Shown: positions 1 to 6,213, numbered from the stretch's first letter. The stretch: DNA of 6,468 nucleotides from an uncultured Selenomonadales bacterium (GCA_947302675.1 CAMYWI010000082.1:1-6468); one strand, 5' to 3'. Notes: generated by a model not told the origin, from the letters alone. Program-made: numbers and translations.

Positions 1-1027
1 AACTGCGCCCGCTCAAAGGGTCGCGAATCGCGCCGCCAAGACAAGTCGCCGCGCCGCCGAAGGGTTCGATCTCCGTCGGGTGATTGTGCGTCTCGTTCTT
101 GAACATGACAAGCCAATCTTCCTCGCGCCCGTCAATCGTCGCCTTAATTTTTATCGAGCAGGCGTTAATCTCCTCTGACGTGTCGAGACCGGCGGGCTTG
201 ACAATCTTCGCGCCAATCGTGCCCAAGTCCATTAGCGAAATATCTTTGGCGGGGTTGCGAACGGCGAGATATTCTTTAAACGCACGCTCGACAACCGCCG
301 CGCCCGCGTCGAAGGTCACGCCGTCAATCGCGGTCGTAAAAGTCGTGTGGCGGCAGTGGTCGCTCCAATAAGTGTCGATAACTTTAAGTTCGGTAATCGT
401 CGGCGGGCGGCGTTCGGTGTCGCGGAAATATTTCTGGCAGAACTTCAAGTCGTCGAGATTCATTGCCAAGCCGCGCTCGCTAAGAAAATTTTTCAATGCG
501 ACGTCGTCGAAGTCGTTAAAATTTTTCAAAGTCTCAACGTCGGGCGGCGTCTCGGCGGAAATTTTCAAGGTCGCGGGAAGTTCAAAGCTCGCCTCGCGTG
601 ATTCAATCGCGTTAATCGAGTAGGCTTTGATTTTGGCGAAGTCGTCAGCCGAAATGTCGCCAAGCAATGAAATTACCCGCGCAGAGTGAATCGTCGGCAA
701 GTCCTTGCCCGTGACAAGCTGAACACACTGCGCGGCGGAGTCGGCTCTCTGGTCGAACTGTCCAGGCAAATACTCAACCGCAAAAGTTTTCGTCAAATCA
801 ATGTCGGAAGGCAACTCGTAATAAAAATTGTCAACGTTCGGCTCGCGAAAAACTATGTCGCGCACTTTCAAAAAATCTTCGTCGCTCAAATCCTCAATAT
901 CGTAGCGAACAAGCAAGCGAACGCCCGACAAATTTTTAATGTCCAGAGTCTCGCGGAAGTCTTCAAGCAACTGTTTCGCCGGCACGTCAAACCCCGCGCG
1001 TTTCTCAACGTAAATTCTCTTAACCAT
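1..1027 (-). CDS. purL: Phosphoribosylformylglycinamidine synthase, N-terminal part (cut by window edge)
   Basis: PurL makes formylglycinamidine ribonucleotide from FGAR, glutamine and ATP, the fourth step of de novo purine synthesis in the cytoplasm. Read from the ATG at 1027, 342 codons are visible before the left edge. Residues 1 to about 170 form a PurS-like N-terminal region starting MVKRIYVEKRAGFDVPAK. A linker follows, then the signature WSDHCRHTTF at 221-230, and then FKNETHNHPTEIEPFGGAA from 309, the nucleotide-binding motif of the FGAM synthetase domain. The extended N-terminus indicates the large single-chain form found in clostridia and relatives (about 1250 residues in the family) rather than the small PurL of PurS/PurQ/PurL complexes. 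The rest of the synthetase and the glutaminase domain would lie beyond the window. GAGGAGGT (1040-1033) sits 5 nt before the ATG and supports the start. The gene is divergent from the SIMPL gene and has its own promoter. Confidence 0.96.
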   Translation of the reverse strand, partial: MVKRIYVEKRAGFDVPAKQLLEDFRETLDIKNLSGVRLLVRYDIEDLSDEDFLKVRDIVFREPNVDNFYYELPSDIDLTKTFAVEYLPGQFDQRADSAAQCVQLVTGKDLPTIHSARVISLLGDISADDFAKIKAYSINAIESREASFELPATLKISAETPPDVETLKNFNDFDDVALKNFLSERGLAMNLDDLKFCQKYFRDTERRPPTITELKVIDTYWSDHCRHTTFTTAIDGVTFDAGAAVVERAFKEYLAVRNPAKDISLMDLGTIGAKIVKPAGLDTSEEINACSIKIKATIDGREEDWLVMFKNETHNHPTEIEPFGGAATCLGGAIRDPLSGRS

Positions 1028-1032
1028 TGGCG

Positions 1033-1040
1033 ACCTCCTC
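1033..1040 (-). promoter_or_regulatory. Shine-Dalgarno site of purL
   Basis: GAGGAGGT on the minus strand is a near-perfect match to the anti-Shine-Dalgarno sequence. It lies 5 nt upstream of the purL ATG at 1027 and fixes that start. Confidence 0.85.
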
Positions 1041-1054
1041 AAAAAATTTTCTCC

Positions 1055-1083
1055 ATTGTAAAATTTCCCGCTGTCTTTGGCAA
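1055..1083 (-). promoter_or_regulatory. Predicted sigma-70/A promoter of purL
   Basis: On the minus strand, TTGCCA (1083-1078) and TACAAT (1060-1055) are separated by exactly 17 bp. Each hexamer differs from consensus by one base. Transcription would start near 1048, giving a leader of about 20 nt that contains little besides the ribosome site. That leaves no room for a PurR-type leader or a purine riboswitch between promoter and gene. The -35 box overlaps that of the opposing promoter. Confidence 0.7.
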
Positions 1084-1105
1084 GCTTAAGTATTTGTGCT
1101 AAAAT
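1077..1105 (+). promoter_or_regulatory. Predicted sigma-70/A promoter of the SIMPL-acyltransferase unit
   Basis: TTGGCA (1077-1082) and TAAAAT (1100-1105) are separated by 17 bp, each one mismatch from consensus. The expected start is around 1111-1113, which is right at the GGAGGTG ribosome site (1112-1118). The mRNA leader would therefore be only about 12-14 nt. The -35 box shares six bases (1078-1082 plus the flank) with the purL -35 box on the other strand. Confidence 0.7.
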
Positions 1106-1111
1106 CTTCGC

Positions 1112-1118
1112 GGAGGTG
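1112..1118 (+). promoter_or_regulatory. Shine-Dalgarno site deciding the SIMPL gene start
   Basis: GGAGGTG lies 6 nt before the ATG at 1125. The reading frame stays open to a TTG at 1077, but that codon lies inside the predicted promoter and has no ribosome site. The ATG at 1125 is therefore chosen, and it is followed directly by a signal peptide. Confidence 0.85.
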
Positions 1119-1124
1119 TTGTTA

Positions 1125-1835
1125 ATGAAAATTTTTAGTTTGACGCTGATGATTTTGATGATGATGTGCGCGACGACGTTTGCGGAAGAAATTCACCCGC
1201 CGATAATTATGGTGAGCGGCGAGGGGATTGTTGAGGCGCAACCCGACCGCGCTACGATTTCCGTCGGCGTCGTCACTCGCGCCAAAAATCCTTCCGAAGT
1301 TCAAACCGCCAATGCAAAAGCCGCCGCGTCCGTCATTAACTCGATTGTCGCGCTCGGCATTGAACGCAAAAATATTTCGACCGGCAACTACAACTTCAAC
1401 CCGATTTATCGCCACTTGGACAACGGAAAAAGGGTGCTTGAAGGCTACGAGGCGAGCAACGCCGTTACGGTTATCGTTGACGATTTAAATCTCGTCGGCA
1501 AAGTTATCGACGCGGCGTTGAATCACGGAGCAAATCACGTCGACAGCTTGAGCTTTGGTCTTCGCAACAAAGCCGCTCATCAAGACGAGGCTTTAAGGCT
1601 TGCGGTTCTCGACGCGAAGAGGAAAGCTGAAATTGTCGCCGCCACGCTCGGAAAATATATTGTAAGCGTGCGCAACGTCTCGATTAACCGTAGTTCGATT
1701 GAAACGCCGCGCAATTATAAAATGGCGCGTTCAATGGCAATGGAAGACGCGGTTGCGGAGTATGAAACGCCGATTGAAAGCGGCACGTTGCAATGTTCCG
1801 CGAGCGTTCACGTTGAGTTTGAAATCAGCCGATGA
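1125..1835 (+). CDS. Secreted SIMPL-domain (DUF541) protein
   Basis: This is a 236-residue protein. Residues 1-20 form a signal peptide: MK, a hydrophobic methionine/leucine-rich core, then TFA before EE, a likely signal peptidase I site. The mature part opens with VSGEGIVEAQPDRATISVGV (about 30-49), the hallmark start of SIMPL/DUF541 proteins. It continues with an alanine-rich helix, a GYEASNAVTV strand and a conserved helix rich in DA.RKAE, ending in a beta-strand (ASVHVEFEI). Family members (BP26/OMP28 of Brucella, YggE of E. coli) are periplasmic or exported and form ring-like oligomers. Their biochemical role is poorly defined, and YggE is linked to oxidative stress. The stop overlaps the next start as ATGA, so the two genes are probably co-transcribed and translationally coupled. 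A lipoprotein was considered because of Cys15, but the residues before it (MMM) do not make a lipobox. Confidence 0.9.
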   Translation: MKIFSLTLMILMMMCATTFAEEIHPPIIMVSGEGIVEAQPDRATISVGVVTRAKNPSEVQTANAKAAASVINSIVALGIERKNISTGNYNFNPIYRHLDNGKRVLEGYEASNAVTVIVDDLNLVGKVIDAALNHGANHVDSLSFGLRNKAAHQDEALRLAVLDAKRKAEIVAATLGKYIVSVRNVSINRSSIETPRNYKMARSMAMEDAVAEYETPIESGTLQCSASVHVEFEISR

Positions 1836-2893
1836 AAAAACCTTACCTTGCGTCAATCGAATACATTCGCGGCGTGTCGATGCTCGGCGTCGTGGCAATT
1901 CATACAGGTTCACAATACCTGCTCAACCCGACGCCCAATATTAATCTCGTCGCGCTCTTTGAAATCGTCTCGCGGTTCAGCGTGCCGATTTTCTTTTTTA
2001 TCTCGGCGTTCGGTCTTTTCTACCGCATGAATCTCGCCGAGCCGTTCGAGTACGGAAAGTTTTTGCGGCGAAGATTCAAAGCGGTACTTATCCCGTATTT
2101 AATCTGGTCGACGCTGTATCTTCTGCACGACAATATTTTTTACGGCTGGTCGCTCTTCCCGAACCCGAAGTACGCGGCGGAGATTTATTTTTTCGGGCTT
2201 GCTAAGTATCATTTATATTTTTTAGTGATATTAATTTGGTTTTACTTGTTAATGCCGCTGTGGATTTGGATAATTAAGCGCATGACGCCCGCAAAATTGA
2301 TTTTTTTGCTCGCCGCGCAGATTGCGTTTGATTGGTGGTCGAGTTACTGCGCGGGCGCGTCGGAGAATTTATTTTTGAAGTGGCGGCTGAATTGGCTGGT
2401 CTTGCATTACGTATTTATCTTTATCTTGGGCGGCATGTTGGGGGCGCACTCGGAAAAGTTCTGCGCGTGGTGTTCGCGGCGAAAAAAAATAATCAGCGCG
2501 ACATTTTTTATTACGCTGACAATTTTATTGGGCTGGTATTATTTTTTAATCCGCGTCGAAAACTTTTCACCGGAGGCGGCGGTCAACACGGCTCATCAAC
2601 TTTCGCCGCCCGGCATTTTCTACACAATCGCGGCGTCAATATTTTTCTTCACGCTGTTTGAATTCGGCAAGTTGCCCGCGACGCTGAAAAAATTTTTGAG
2701 CCTGCTCGGAAAGAATTCCTACTTTGTATATTTGGCGCACCCGCTGACGATACACTATCTGTCGCTCGCGCTGGGCAAGCTCGGATTGATAATGACGGCG
2801 GTCAACGCGCTAATCTTCTACGTCGCAACCGTCGCGCTAACTTTGGGCGTCAAGCTCCTGTCGCAGAAATTTTCTCCAGCAAGCCCGCGATAA
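1832..2893 (+). CDS. Acyltransferase-3 family integral membrane protein (OafA/WecH-like)
   Basis: This 353-residue protein is very hydrophobic, with about ten predicted membrane segments. The N-terminus has the family pattern R13-G14 followed by VVAIH with His24, the conserved Arg/His pair of acyltransferase family 3 (Pfam PF01757). It is followed by PIFFFISAFGLFYR, a basic patch (FLRRRFK) and PYLIWS, all typical of the family. A YHLYFLVILIWFYLLMPL segment resembles the WecH/YiaH branch. Family members usually O-acetylate (or O-succinylate) sugars of cell-surface polysaccharides at the cytoplasmic membrane. The substrate cannot be told from sequence. The start ATG overlaps the SIMPL stop (ATGA) and has no strong ribosome site of its own, which suggests translational coupling. 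The last 44 bp overlap the 3' end of pepD on the opposite strand. Confidence 0.9.
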   Translation: MKKPYLASIEYIRGVSMLGVVAIHTGSQYLLNPTPNINLVALFEIVSRFSVPIFFFISAFGLFYRMNLAEPFEYGKFLRRRFKAVLIPYLIWSTLYLLHDNIFYGWSLFPNPKYAAEIYFFGLAKYHLYFLVILIWFYLLMPLWIWIIKRMTPAKLIFLLAAQIAFDWWSSYCAGASENLFLKWRLNWLVLHYVFIFILGGMLGAHSEKFCAWCSRRKKIISATFFITLTILLGWYYFLIRVENFSPEAAVNTAHQLSPPGIFYTIAASIFFFTLFEFGKLPATLKKFLSLLGKNSYFVYLAHPLTIHYLSLALGKLGLIMTAVNALIFYVATVALTLGVKLLSQKFSPASPR

Positions 2894-4310
2894 GTTTCAC
2901 GTGCGGCGCGACTGTCTCAAGGAGAAGTCGTTCGTTGGGCGTGTGAATGTTTTCGTTGGTCGTGCCGATTGAAATTATATCAAGCGCGGGATTTTTCTTT
3001 GCAAAAAAACTCGTCTCAAGTCCCGCGTGAATCGTCTTGACTTCGGGCGCGTAACCGTTTTGCTCCGTGAAAATTTCTTTGGCAAGTTTTAAAAGTTTGT
3101 TGTCGGGTTTAAAATTCCAAGCGGGCGTCGGCGTTGAAAATTTACTCTCGAAGGCACAAAGCCGCGCCGCTTGTCCAAAGCCCTCGATAAATTCTTCAAC
3201 GAGGTCATCGGCATTGGCTCGCGGCAAAATCTTCAGCTCGACAACATTATCGTCCATGCGCACGACGCTGAGATTAGCCGACGCCAAAACCTGCGCGGGA
3301 TTTTCGGGCGACATGAGGTAAACGCCGCTGTGAATTATCGTCAACAGATTTGAAAGCGCGTCGTAGTCTTTGACGTGCAAAACTTTATCGGGGCGTTTGA
3401 TAAGTTGCGCCTCGATTTTTATATTGGGGTCGGTCGCGGCGTAAATGTTTTTAAGCTTGCGTTCAAGAGCCGCGCAAATTTTTTGAACGACCTCCTCGCT
3501 AATGTCCGTCGCGAAAATCAGCTCCGCGCTGTCAGGAATGACGTTGAAAGCCCTGCCGCCGCTCAACTTCGCAAGCCGAATCTTCCCGTGCAACATCACC
3601 TGCCGTAAAATCTGCGCCGCAACTTTAATCGCGTTGATTAGCCCGCTCGAAATTTCTTCGCCCGAATGACCGCCGCGCAGTCCGCCAATTTTAATCAAAA
3701 AATTGTTGGGCAACTTGGTATCGGGGCGGACGTAGTGTAGCTCGCGCCAAAAAGTCACGTGAACGGCTCCGGCACTGCCCGTGACCAACTCGCCGAACTT
3801 TTCCGAGTCGCAGTTGATAAGAAAATCCGCGTCGGCTAAAAATTTCGGGTCGAGGTTGCTCGCGCCGCTCATGCCCTGTTCCTCGTCGGTCGTGAAAATA
3901 ATTCTAAGCTTGCCGTGCGGAAAGGCGTCGCGATTTTTAACAAGGTAAAGAATCTCGGCAATGCCGATGCCGTCGTCCGCGCCCAAGCTCGTACCTTGAG
4001 CCTCAAGAAATTTTTCGCCGCGAATTAATTTAATCGGGTCGCGCGTCGGGTTGAAGTCGTAACCTGCCGCTGCCACGCACACCATATCCATATGCGCTTG
4101 CAAAATCGTCAGCGGCGCGTTTTCCTTGCCGACGCTTGCGGGTATCTCGGCGATTATATTTTTGAAACTGTCCTGCACGACTTCAAAGCCGCGCTCGGTG
4201 AAAAACTTTTTTAAAAAATTGCTGACCTGCTCTTCGCGTTTCGACGGGCGCGGGATTGCCGCCAACTTCGCGAACTCTTCAAGCACGTCCTCCAAAATAT
4301 TTTCGTTCAT
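2850..4310 (-). CDS. pepD: Cytosolic M20 dipeptidase (Xaa-His / beta-alanyl-histidine dipeptidase type)
   Basis: PepD is a cytoplasmic dizinc exopeptidase that cleaves a range of unblocked dipeptides, including Xaa-His. The 486-residue length matches the family. Metal and catalytic residues are present: H73 and D75 in QAHMDMV, bridging D112 in SLGADDGIG, general base E143 and ligand E144 in TTDEEQGMSG, D168 in INCDSE, and the C-terminal ligand H456 in NIHTPNE. The lid region includes GGLRGGHSGEEI, and the sequence is intact throughout. Two in-frame ATGs are possible, at 4316 and 4310. GGAG at 4322-4319 is 8 nt from the second but only 2 nt from the first, so 4310 is preferred. I could not find a convincing promoter in the intergenic region. 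The 3' end overlaps the acyltransferase gene tail to tail. Confidence 0.95.
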   Translation of the reverse strand: MNENILEDVLEEFAKLAAIPRPSKREEQVSNFLKKFFTERGFEVVQDSFKNIIAEIPASVGKENAPLTILQAHMDMVCVAAAGYDFNPTRDPIKLIRGEKFLEAQGTSLGADDGIGIAEILYLVKNRDAFPHGKLRIIFTTDEEQGMSGASNLDPKFLADADFLINCDSEKFGELVTGSAGAVHVTFWRELHYVRPDTKLPNNFLIKIGGLRGGHSGEEISSGLINAIKVAAQILRQVMLHGKIRLAKLSGGRAFNVIPDSAELIFATDISEEVVQKICAALERKLKNIYAATDPNIKIEAQLIKRPDKVLHVKDYDALSNLLTIIHSGVYLMSPENPAQVLASANLSVVRMDDNVVELKILPRANADDLVEEFIEGFGQAARLCAFESKFSTPTPAWNFKPDNKLLKLAKEIFTEQNGYAPEVKTIHAGLETSFFAKKNPALDIISIGTTNENIHTPNERLLLETVAPHVKLIAGLLEKISATGA

Positions 4311-4318
4311 TATCATTA

Positions 4319-4322
4319 CTCC
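4319..4322 (-). promoter_or_regulatory. Ribosome site deciding between two pepD starts
   Basis: GGAG on the minus strand precedes two in-frame ATGs. The gap is 2 nt to the ATG at 4316 and 8 nt to the ATG at 4310, so the latter is the probable start. Confidence 0.6.
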
Positions 4323-4346
4323 ATTCCGTCAGAAAAAAGCGGTTTA

Positions 4347-4369
4347 CCGAAATGCAATGCATAATTCGG
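4347..4369. promoter_or_regulatory. Imperfect dyad in the pepD/NYN divergent region
   Basis: CCGAA-ATGCA, a central A, then TGCAT-AA-TTCGG forms an inverted repeat. Ten base pairs can form, interrupted by a 2-nt bulge (4363-4364). Flanking bases partly extend the symmetry (TTTA before, CTAA after, with one extra base). It lies between two divergent genes where an operator would be expected. No T-run follows it, so it does not look like a terminator. I do not recognise it as the site of a known regulator. Confidence 0.35.
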
Positions 4370-4394
4370 CTAAAGATTTAAAAATCCTGCGAAG

Positions 4395-4423
4395 TGGAAA
4401 TTTCGCGGCGGTCGTGATAAAAT
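4395..4423 (+). promoter_or_regulatory. Possible promoter of the NYN-repeat gene
   Basis: TAAAAT at 4418-4423 is a good -10 box. At 17 bp upstream is TGGAAA (4395-4400), a weak -35. The expected start near 4430 coincides with the ribosome site, as in the predicted promoter of the SIMPL gene, which has the same TAAAAT hexamer. The -10 is credible; the -35 is not strong. Confidence 0.4.
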
Positions 4424-4429
4424 TGCGGC

Positions 4430-4438
4430 GGAAAGGAG
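4430..4438 (+). promoter_or_regulatory. Shine-Dalgarno site deciding a TTG start
   Basis: GGAAAGGAG ends 8 nt before the TTG at 4447. The frame is open upstream, with an ATG at 4357 and a GTG at 4414, but neither has a ribosome site. The region between them and 4447 contains the likely promoter and the dyad, so TTG is the best start. Confidence 0.7.
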
Positions 4439-4446
4439 CGCGAAGT

Positions 4447-6213
4447 TTGATAGCGCATGTTTTTGTTGACGCGGAGAATATTCCGCCGTCGGTGACGTTC
4501 AAAGTCGTTGAGCACTTCGGCAGGGAGCACACGATAACGCGAGTTGACATTATCGCCAAAGAGGACAGCCTTCCCGCCAGGTATCGCGGGCTTGACGAGA
4601 AAATTTATCGCGTGCAGAATTGTTTTTACGGCAAGAATTCGGCGGATACGTGGCTTTGCATAGAAATGGTTCGCGCGATAATCGACGAGCCGGAGCTTGA
4701 GCTGATAATCATCATTTCGAGCGACAAAGATTTTTTGCCGGCGATAAAGTTCGCGGTTGACTTCGAGAAGAAAATTTTAATCGTGTCGAACGGCGCGAGC
4801 CACAGGACTTTGATTGAGCAGCTGAAAATTTTGGACGTGAAACCGGAAATGGTCGAGCTGATAGATTTCCGTCTGAAGTTCGGCGACAGGTATCAAAAGC
4901 TTGGAAAATTTTTGGCGCGGCTTGACTTCACGACGAAAAAATATTTCCTTGACCGCGAAGAGCGCGTTAAGTTTATTTTAGTCAAGGTGGGCGAGAAAAT
5001 CTTTGAGGTGCCGCTTGTCGAGGGCATGGGAATTGTGAAGTTCGGGCGCGTCCTGCGCGAGCTTGAAGTTATAAGGAGTTGGACGCCGCCGAAGGAATTT
5101 TTTGGCGAAAATTTTTTAAAGCTGTGGCGGAACAGAGTTTATCTTTGTAGTGAGAGCGAACTTTGGGAACCGACCCCCGCCGAGAAAATCGAGCAATATT
5201 TTGAGGAACATGCGGCGGAGGCTTGCAAGGTTTTCGTCAAGCACAACAACAAGCTCACGGAAATTCCATTTGTCAACGGTATGTCGCTTGTGATGTTCGG
5301 GAATCTTTTACGCGAGCGGAAGATAATCGGAAAGACGGCATTGCCCGCGCAGGTCGCGGAAAAAAGTTTGCTAAAGGTCGAGGACGGCAAAGTTTTCTTG
5401 CGCGGCGAAGAGGAACAGCTGACGGCTTACGGCAACACGATTGATAGCGTCGACGAATATCTGAGCTTTCACGGGGCGGCGGTCAAGCAGGTTTTGATAA
5501 AGCATAACGGGAAAATTTTCGAGGTGCCGTTTGTCGACGGGATAACGCTTGAAATGTTCGGCAAAATTCTGCGCGGGCGGAATATTATCGGCAAGAGCGT
5601 TTCGGCTACGAGCGTTGCCAAGAAAAATTTTCTGGACGTGCGCGACGGGAAGATTTATCTTTGCGACGAAGAGCGATTAAGTGAGCTTTACGCCGAGTCG
5701 ACCGGCAACCTTAACGCCTACTTCTACGAGAACGACGCGCGGACGATTAAAATTTTCGTCAAGCACAACGGCGAGCTGTTTGAAATTCCATTCGTTAATG
5801 GAATGCCGCTGACTTTGTTTGAAAAAGTTTTGCGCGAGTGGAAGATAATCGGCAAGAATACTTCGGCGGTTCGAGTTGCGGCGCAGAGTTTGCTTGACGT
5901 TCGAGACGAGCGCATTTATCTTTACGACGAGGCGGCGTTGGAAAATATTCAAAATGATTCGTTGCTCAACGTCGACGAGTATTTGAACGAGCACGCGCTT
6001 GAAATTTGTAGCGTCGATATAAATCACGGCGAGGAAAATTTTTCTGTCCCGTTTGTGGAGGGAATGCCGCTAAAAATGTTCGGCAAGCTCCTGCGCGAGC
6101 GTAAGATAATCGGCATGTCGACGCCGCTTGAAGAAGTTATCGCGAGCAATGCGCTAAAAATTTGCGGCGAAAATATTTTTCTTAAGGAGGAATTGACGCA
6201 TGAAAATTATTGA
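4447..6213 (+). CDS. NYN-domain putative RNase with five tandem C-terminal repeats
   Basis: This 588-residue protein starts at TTG, chosen for its ribosome site and because the NYN fold begins at once. Residues 3-140 are an NYN (PIN-like, LabA/DUF88-type) domain. VFVDAENIP supplies D8; KNSADTWLCIE supplies D67 and E73 (E where relatives usually have D); ISSDKDFLPAI supplies D93 and D95. Such domains are generally metal-dependent RNases, so this is probably a soluble cytoplasmic ribonuclease, though activity is inferred. Residues 164-588 are five repeats in strict register. The conserved IPFV.GM element occurs at V188, I273, V360, I447 and V534, spaced 85, 87, 87 and 87. I do not recognise the repeat. 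OST-HTH/LOTUS domains, known partners of NYN domains, are a comparison to test. There is no signal peptide or membrane segment. The gene is divergent from pepD and overlaps thyX by 14 bp. Confidence 0.88.
   Translation: MIAHVFVDAENIPPSVTFKVVEHFGREHTITRVDIIAKEDSLPARYRGLDEKIYRVQNCFYGKNSADTWLCIEMVRAIIDEPELELIIIISSDKDFLPAIKFAVDFEKKILIVSNGASHRTLIEQLKILDVKPEMVELIDFRLKFGDRYQKLGKFLARLDFTTKKYFLDREERVKFILVKVGEKIFEVPLVEGMGIVKFGRVLRELEVIRSWTPPKEFFGENFLKLWRNRVYLCSESELWEPTPAEKIEQYFEEHAAEACKVFVKHNNKLTEIPFVNGMSLVMFGNLLRERKIIGKTALPAQVAEKSLLKVEDGKVFLRGEEEQLTAYGNTIDSVDEYLSFHGAAVKQVLIKHNGKIFEVPFVDGITLEMFGKILRGRNIIGKSVSATSVAKKNFLDVRDGKIYLCDEERLSELYAESTGNLNAYFYENDARTIKIFVKHNGELFEIPFVNGMPLTLFEKVLREWKIIGKNTSAVRVAAQSLLDVRDERIYLYDEAALENIQNDSLLNVDEYLNEHALEICSVDINHGEENFSVPFVEGMPLKMFGKLLRERKIIGMSTPLEEVIASNALKICGENIFLKEELTHENY
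4936..6210 (+). repeat. Five in-frame tandem repeats, period 261 bp (87 codons)
   Basis: Units start at about 4936, 5191, 5452, 5713 and 5974. The first is 255 bp, the next three are 261 bp, and the last is cut by the stop. Each unit reads roughly: a helix around [DEN].Y[FL], then a strand pair with VFVKHNGK and FE[IV]PFV.GM. A helix with L..FGK.LRE.KIIGK follows, then a second helix with VA..SLL, and a closing strand DV.D.KIYL..E. Units 3 and 4 share about half their residues by eye. Unit 1 is the most divergent, lacking KHNG and IIGK; unit 5 is divergent in its first strand pair. Short DNA stretches are also shared, such as GCGCGAGCG followed by AAGATAATCGG. This suggests duplication of central units followed by divergence, not recent slippage. 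Confidence 0.9.
6184..6190 (+). promoter_or_regulatory. Shine-Dalgarno site of thyX inside the NYN coding sequence
   Basis: AAGGAGG lies 9 nt before the thyX ATG at 6200. It encodes Lys-Glu-Glu near the NYN protein C-terminus, so ribosomes finishing the NYN gene pass through the thyX initiation region. Confidence 0.85.

Noticed and set aside
84..1102. Several plus-strand open frames opposite purL (84-371, 347-601, 372-623, 686-1102)
   Set aside because: They are antisense to a clear PurL coding frame, lack ribosome sites and have no family resemblance; their length follows from the codon bias of purL.
1028..1124. Purine riboswitch or other structured leader for purL
   Set aside because: The whole divergent region is 97 bp and the predicted purL leader is about 20 nt, too short for an aptamer.
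1125..1170. Lipoprotein signal in the SIMPL protein (Cys15)
   Set aside because: The three residues before the cysteine are methionines, which do not fit a lipobox; a signal peptidase I site after Ala20 fits better.
2332..2661. 109-codon plus-strand frame inside the acyltransferase gene
   Set aside because: It is a shifted frame within an intact membrane-protein gene, and its glycine/valine/arginine-rich sequence is typical of a shadow frame.
2880..2960. Bidirectional terminator between acyltransferase and pepD
   Set aside because: The genes overlap and I see no GC-rich hairpin followed by a T-run on either strand near the junction.
4126..4446. N-terminal extension of the NYN gene frame back to 4126
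   Set aside because: The extension runs antisense over the start of pepD and through the intergenic region. The only good ribosome site is just before the TTG at 4447.
5677..6027. 116-codon minus-strand frame opposite repeats 3-5
   Set aside because: It mirrors the repeat-encoding strand, lacks a ribosome site and has no recognisable domain.
4936..6210. CRISPR array or non-coding satellite
   Set aside because: The 261-bp period is in frame, varies in sequence and is conserved at protein level, so it is a protein repeat.
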